The translations under genes and the position numbers were made by a program. DNA of 64,000 nucleotides, taken from positions 15,720,073-15,784,072 of the forward strand of contig JABAKD010000027.1 of assembly GCA_012845835.1 (NCBI GenBank), written 5' to 3'. This DNA is from Undaria pinnatifida. Taxonomy: Eukaryota; Sar; Phaeophyceae; Laminariales; Alariaceae. Position 1 is the stretch's first letter. The number at the start of each line of letters is the position of its first letter. Below the pieces are notes generated by a model. It saw only the letters and a program-made list of their open reading frames with translations, made no database searches and was not told the origin of the DNA. Shown piece by piece: positions 61,001 through 64,000 of this stretch.

Positions 61001-63528
61001 GGGTCCCATTGTAGGTATAGCGTAAGCTGTCCCTATCAGTGGTCTTCGTATATGTACTGCCAAATGTTTTTTTTTTGTAGGGCCGGCGCATTGTGATAGC
61101 TGTTTTTTTTTCGGCTGGTGACGCATGCTCCGACAGAGGTAATATCATACACAATAAGTTGCCCTGTTTGTCTGAAATACTTAGTGATTGACCAATTGGC
61201 GAGGCTACTTGATCCAACATCGTCGGAAGCTCGCTTGTTTTTTTCACAAGTTTCGCTCTACCTCGGCCATTGGGTTGCTCATCGGCCAGCACATTTATTT
61301 TTCCCCGAATCATTTTTTTTCGGACGAAAGCTACTACTCGTACGGTAGGGTCATCGCTTGTAGGACCTCATTTTTCAATGGCTCGGGGTCACTCCCGCGA
61401 GCGACCCCGGAGTTCATTTGCTATCTTGAAGCTTTCGTGCTTTTTTATTTTTTTCGATGCGATGAATCCGCAAACTGGAATGGTTAGCTACGCCGCCCAA
61501 AACAAAATCGTCGAAAGGCTTCTTGTCGGCGGAGTACAGAGTCGCTCGGGCGAGAGGCTCAATTCCGGCAGTGAAAAAAGGGGGTTACCGCCTCCTCGAC
61601 GTGGAACACGTTTTATGGAGAGGCATGAAGCTCCTCCAAGAAAGAGGCGCGTATCAGATATGGCGCGGTACACCTCTGACGTACTGTAGTACGCGTGTGG
61701 CGATGTTTTACTGCATGTGTGTTTTCATTAAGCTATGCATTTGTTTTCAAAGATTTGTGTATGTTGTAGCTGTGTAATTGGTTTTCTCTGACGATGATTT
61801 GCGGCAAATTCGTCGAATGACAAACGCTAGTGTTTTATTATGGCTTGTGTAATTTTGCGGCTGCTTAACTGTTTTTCCTGCCTAATCTGTGCATACTCCG
61901 AAACGTTCGTATTTCGCTTGTGTATTTTCATGGCCGTGTAATTTGCTCTTGCCTCCTCCGCCCACTCGGCCTGCCGGCGCGTTAGCTCCTTGGCATCCAC
62001 AGACCCTCCCGAGGACACCGCGAAAACCTTAGCTTCTTCCCATCGCCGAAGGTCGACGAACATGCTGATGGCCTTGTCCGCCATGCCGTTCCGAGCCCAC
62101 GTCTGCCACCACGGATCAATCAAGCATAGCAAAGAACCAACAAAAGTAAAAACAAACGTGTGCTTTTGGTAAGGTAGGTGTGCCTTAGGGTACCCCGACC
62201 GGTGATCTACCCAGCCTTCTTTTGTTTAACTCGACAACAGCTCTCCGTCAACCGAGAGACACTACCGCCCTCGCCAAGGCTCGCGGAGCCCCCGCGAAAC
62301 AATACCAGCGCTGCCGCGTAAAACTCTCATACAATGGTTCTCGTAGACGGGGTCCTCTCCACCCTCCCCCCCCCTTATACGCTGGGAGATTCACTGGTAC
62401 ATGTAGAGGATATACCCCCGTATGTACATCGGTGGATTGCGATTGAGCCTGGCCGCTAACCTTGGCTGCTCCTTGGTAGTCCCCCTGATGCGCGAGTAGA
62501 TCCGCAGATGCATCCGCCTCTATCTTCATCCTGCACGTTTAAGGTTGGCGTTGACGTTGGCGCAAGGTTAATACCTTTGTAAGCGCTTGGATTGACCTTG
62601 GGTTCAGAGGTTGGGATAATTTTCTGCAGTATTGAAAAGATCGGCGCGGACTGTTTGGTTGGACGGGCGCGCAGCAAAACTATTTGAGCGTTTTGACTTT
62701 TCTGGTTTTCAAAAATACACACAGAGCAACCAAGCAAGTGCAAGCGACGGGCGCCTCATAGCAGCGGACATGCCTGCCGCGACTACCCGCCACGGCGGTA
62801 GCTTTGGTTGTACGAAAATCATTTTATCACATGATCGAGTTCGAAATAATGCGAGCCGCTGGGTACGAGTGAGCTACAACTACTAGAGAGCTACACCAGT
62901 GCAAAACGAGGAAACTCTATTGGATGTTTTGGACCGGGTGGCTGAATTTCACCCCCCCCCGCGCACCTGGTTGTCCTAGCAAATAGGTCGTGGGCAGCAA
63001 GGGTGGAACAGGAAAGATATATGACAAGCAAACACAAGTATGTAATACACCGTAAAGACGGATCGAGCACCTAAATGTCGGAGGTGTCTCTATCGGGAGT
63101 GGGAACGGTTCTCCGTCTCGAAAGGGCGTGCGTGGTCAATGCTATGGTCGAATGACTAAGACGAGGAACAATGGAGTAACCCCCCCCCGGCCACTTGCCC
63201 TCCGCCTCCCTGTTCGTGCCGAAGCCCCCCACTCCCCTTTAGTGACAAAGACCCCACCTCATTTGGCGCCAAAAACTACCAAAATACATATAACAGCGCA
63301 AGTTATATACTGGTACATGTACAAACTTATGTATTGCTAACATTTGCCAATATTTGCGCACCCGGCTTCCGGGTTGTTCTTGGAGAGAGCGGTCTCGTGC
63401 CGCCTCCTTATCTCTATGTCGGCCAATAGGTCGACAAATCGAAGATCTCGGAGACGAGTAAACGCCTTTCTGCTGACGTCGAATTCCATTGCTTGGACCG
63501 CGGACGTGCCCAATATGCGCCAGTTCCG
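48816..63528 (-). CDS. IFT122: Intraflagellar transport protein 122 (IFT-A), C-terminal 677 residues, 14 exons
   Basis: IFT122 is a core IFT-A subunit needed for retrograde transport in cilia and flagella. Exons on the minus strand: 63528-63362, 62530-62461, 62102-61953, 58729-58608, 55857-55716, 55204-55032, 54403-54305, 53272-53133, 52912-52839, 52240-52127, 51625-51354, 50285-50201, 49701-49515, 49054-48816. They sum to 2034 nt, all phases agree, and the stop is TGA at 48818-48816. Family landmarks in order: KAFTRLRDLRF, ISMFVDLRRWEEAK, GLFVQSGEPLRAAEI, REAYLKMDDF, LPYALWLRDNGRFDEA, FDDTSYYYW, LADLYHAFHHVH, LGAFKLARFAYDRL, CFRCGASNPLL with CTTCRHPF, and the final NMMPDIPLAL exon. The N-terminal WD40 part lies to the right of the window. 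The donor at 53133 and the exon 52912-52839 are the weakest choices. Two introns need GC-AG borders, and the last zinc motifs have lost cysteines. Confidence 0.93.
49878..49925 (-). pseudogene. Ghost copy of the 5' edge of IFT122 exon 49701-49515
   Basis: Minus strand GCATGCTATCGTGCTACAG then CAATGGTGGGAGGTGAAGG mirrors the real acceptor region and the exon start CAATGGCGCGAGGCGAAGG. The flanking intron (AAAGGTATC, GTTAACGATCGGT) is also duplicated. Confidence 0.75.
50341..50935. repeat. CATACAGCGC minisatellite
   Basis: Degenerate 10-bp units (CATACAGCGCT) fill about 600 bp of an IFT122 intron and recur briefly at 51095-51130. Confidence 0.9.
53765..53932. repeat. Composite pentanucleotide repeat TATGG-CATGT-CATGG
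   Basis: TATGG units run to 53842, then about four CATGT units, then about 12 CATGG units, in the IFT122 intron between exons 54403-54305 and 53272-53133. Confidence 0.95.
54788..54862 (-). pseudogene. Ghost copy of the 3' end of IFT122 exon 55204-55032
   Basis: Minus strand repeats GAGGCTTTCCGTAA through ATGACGGCGCAGCTCAT and the GTAAGCA donor. It lies in the following intron, about 170 bp from the real exon end, and lacks the first two thirds of the exon. Confidence 0.8.
56154..56335. repeat. CCCA-rich repeat
   Basis: CACCCACCCATCCACC-like units of imperfect tetranucleotides in an IFT122 intron. Confidence 0.9.
56425..56567. repeat. TACTGGATGC decamer repeat
   Basis: About 14 nearly perfect 10-bp units in the same intron as the CCCA repeat. 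Confidence 0.95.
57247..57410 (-). repeat. Dispersed repeat with poly-T edge, copy 2 (inverted)
   Basis: Reverse-complement copy of 60859-61036 inside an IFT122 intron, ending in an A-run after CCGCCGGAGGATAAAA. Reading on the plus strand the element ends in poly(A), as retroposed SINEs do. Confidence 0.8.
57440..58190. repeat. ~140 bp tandem repeat in an IFT122 intron
   Basis: Six degenerate units, recognised by the marker AACGCGTACGGTATGAGAT, begin near 57472, 57616, 57758, 57893, 58012 and 58155 (spacing 119-144 bp). Each also has CCACCGCGCAAGCAACCGGG and TAGGGTGGCTTGATGAAAG. It is non-coding. Confidence 0.9.
58822..58900 (-). pseudogene. Ghost copy of the 5' half of IFT122 exon 58729-58608
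   Basis: Minus strand repeats the acceptor (CTGTAG for CTGCAG) and the exon sequence up to GAGCCGCT(G/T)CGGGC(A/G)GCTGAAAT. A one-base insertion (GGATTTGGG for GGATTGGG) puts it out of frame, so it cannot replace the real exon. Confidence 0.8.
59235..59370 (+). repeat. Dispersed repeat pair, copy 2
   Basis: Second copy of the repeat at 46930-47065, within an IFT122 intron. Confidence 0.65.
59486..59745. repeat. ~128 bp tandem duplication
   Basis: Two units begin AAATGGGCTGGAAAAATTAACATG and end with GGTTGGCCTTG...TTTCAATAC, at 59486 and 59617, differing by a small insertion. Confidence 0.9.
59860..60130. repeat. CGCAAACACCCTAAAATCG minisatellite
   Basis: About ten units of 27-30 bp, each with ACACCCTAAA and many with ATCGCACTCAT. 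The CCCTAAA heptamer equals the plant-type telomere repeat but is spaced within a longer unit. It lies in an IFT122 intron. Confidence 0.9.
60774..60815 (-). pseudogene. Ghost copy of the 3' end of IFT122 exon 62102-61953
   Basis: Minus-strand MRRQAERAEEARKN repeats the exon end TRRQAEWAEE with its GCAAGA donor. Neighbouring intron sequence (TTGTGTATTTT, CTGTGTACGG) is also similar, so exon edge and intron were copied together. Confidence 0.7.
60859..61036 (+). repeat. Dispersed repeat with poly-T edge, copy 3
   Basis: T-run at 60859-60877, then TCCTCCGGCGGATGGGGAAA, AAAGCTTTAGCTCA, CAACGCTAGCTGGCGCACCC and GTAAGCTGTCCCTA. It lies in the same 3.2 kb IFT122 intron as its inverted partner at 57247 lies in the neighbouring one, so the gene carries a long-range inverted pair. 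Confidence 0.8.
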
Positions 63529-63980
63529 CTATAGTGTACATGTGTTGAAATATTAACACAAACATTTCGTGTGCAAGGGTTGATCAAGATTGATACTCCA
63601 ACGCACGTTTTTGCTTTTCGTGCGCAAGGTTTTTTCAAGCGTGGTAGTTTTACAACAGTTCCGCTTTAGTTTGGAGAAATATCAATGTAAGCTTGTCGTG
63701 CACACGGCTTTTTGACGTTTCAAGAGTAATAGAATAATTTTGCGTGCGAAGGGTTTTCAGGCGCGGCAGTTTAGTTACAGTTCCGCTTTATGAAGCTATT
63801 GGAACATGAAAACAAACTTTTTTTTTGCAAGCAAAGATTTTTCAAGATTGTTATAAACGGTTGGCGTGCAAGGAACATGTTGCTCAGGCGAGTAAATGTT
63901 TTCGTAGAGACGTCGGACTCCATCGCTTGGACCGCGGACGTGCCCAAGATACGTCCGTCCCGCTTTTTAGTTTATCAAAA
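63529..63980. repeat. Intronic tandem repeat with ghost copy of the first IFT122 exon
   Basis: Several units of roughly 110 bp, marked by CAGTTCCGCT and by GTGCAAGG followed by a T-run and CAAG. The last, at 63885-63962, holds a copy of the 5' half of the exon at 63528 (minus-strand ILGTSAVQAMESDV against ILGTSAVQAMEFDV), including its AG|CGG acceptor. After that the copy diverges. Confidence 0.75.
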
Positions 63981-64000
63981 TACCAATACAGACATTTTAC

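Overview
This is a nuclear window from an intron-rich eukaryote. Three conserved protein genes can be built from short, in-frame exons separated by introns of up to about 3 kb. They are embedded in AT/GC-mixed DNA full of minisatellites, dispersed repeats and dead transposons. The intraflagellar-transport gene implies a flagellated cell stage. Gene structure, Copia and Helitron elements, abundant CTG-type microsatellites and TTAGGG-like tracts would suit a stramenopile, perhaps a brown alga, but that is inference and no marker gene proves it.

Layout. 1-7.9 kb: repeats and no gene I can support. 7.9-14.0 kb (minus): the N-terminal third of a ubiquitin-activating enzyme E1 (UBA1-type), six exons joined in frame; its C-terminal exons were not found to the left. 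14-18.4 kb: repeats, including a 0.7 kb minisatellite. 18.4-28.9 kb (minus): a dead Helitron (Rep plus PIF1-type helicase) split by a dead 6.2 kb Ty1/Copia element (22,433-28,646) with both LTRs, a polypurine tract and a near-perfect target duplication. The Copia integrase region contains a 0.38 kb inverted self-duplication. 29-38.7 kb: three copies of an unknown coding-like unit (two as a hairpin), a 365 bp MITE-like element, a TRIM-like repeat pair and SINE-like repeats. 38.8-44.5 kb (plus): a CDIN1 (C15orf41) nuclease homologue. 44.6-48.8 kb: repeats. 48.8-63.5 kb (minus): the C-terminal 677 residues of IFT122 on 14 exons, continuing beyond the right edge.

The most unusual signals are: (1) degenerate partial copies of exons, with their splice sites, beside the real exons of IFT122 and UBA1; (2) several introns that fit only with GC-AG borders; (3) paired cysteine-to-serine changes in both C-terminal zinc motifs of IFT122; (4) a C-terminal IFT122 tail encoded by a tandem repeat; (5) the internal palindrome of the Copia element. 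The three host genes have unrelated cell roles (ubiquitin activation, a nuclease-family protein, ciliary retrograde transport) and nothing suggests co-regulation.
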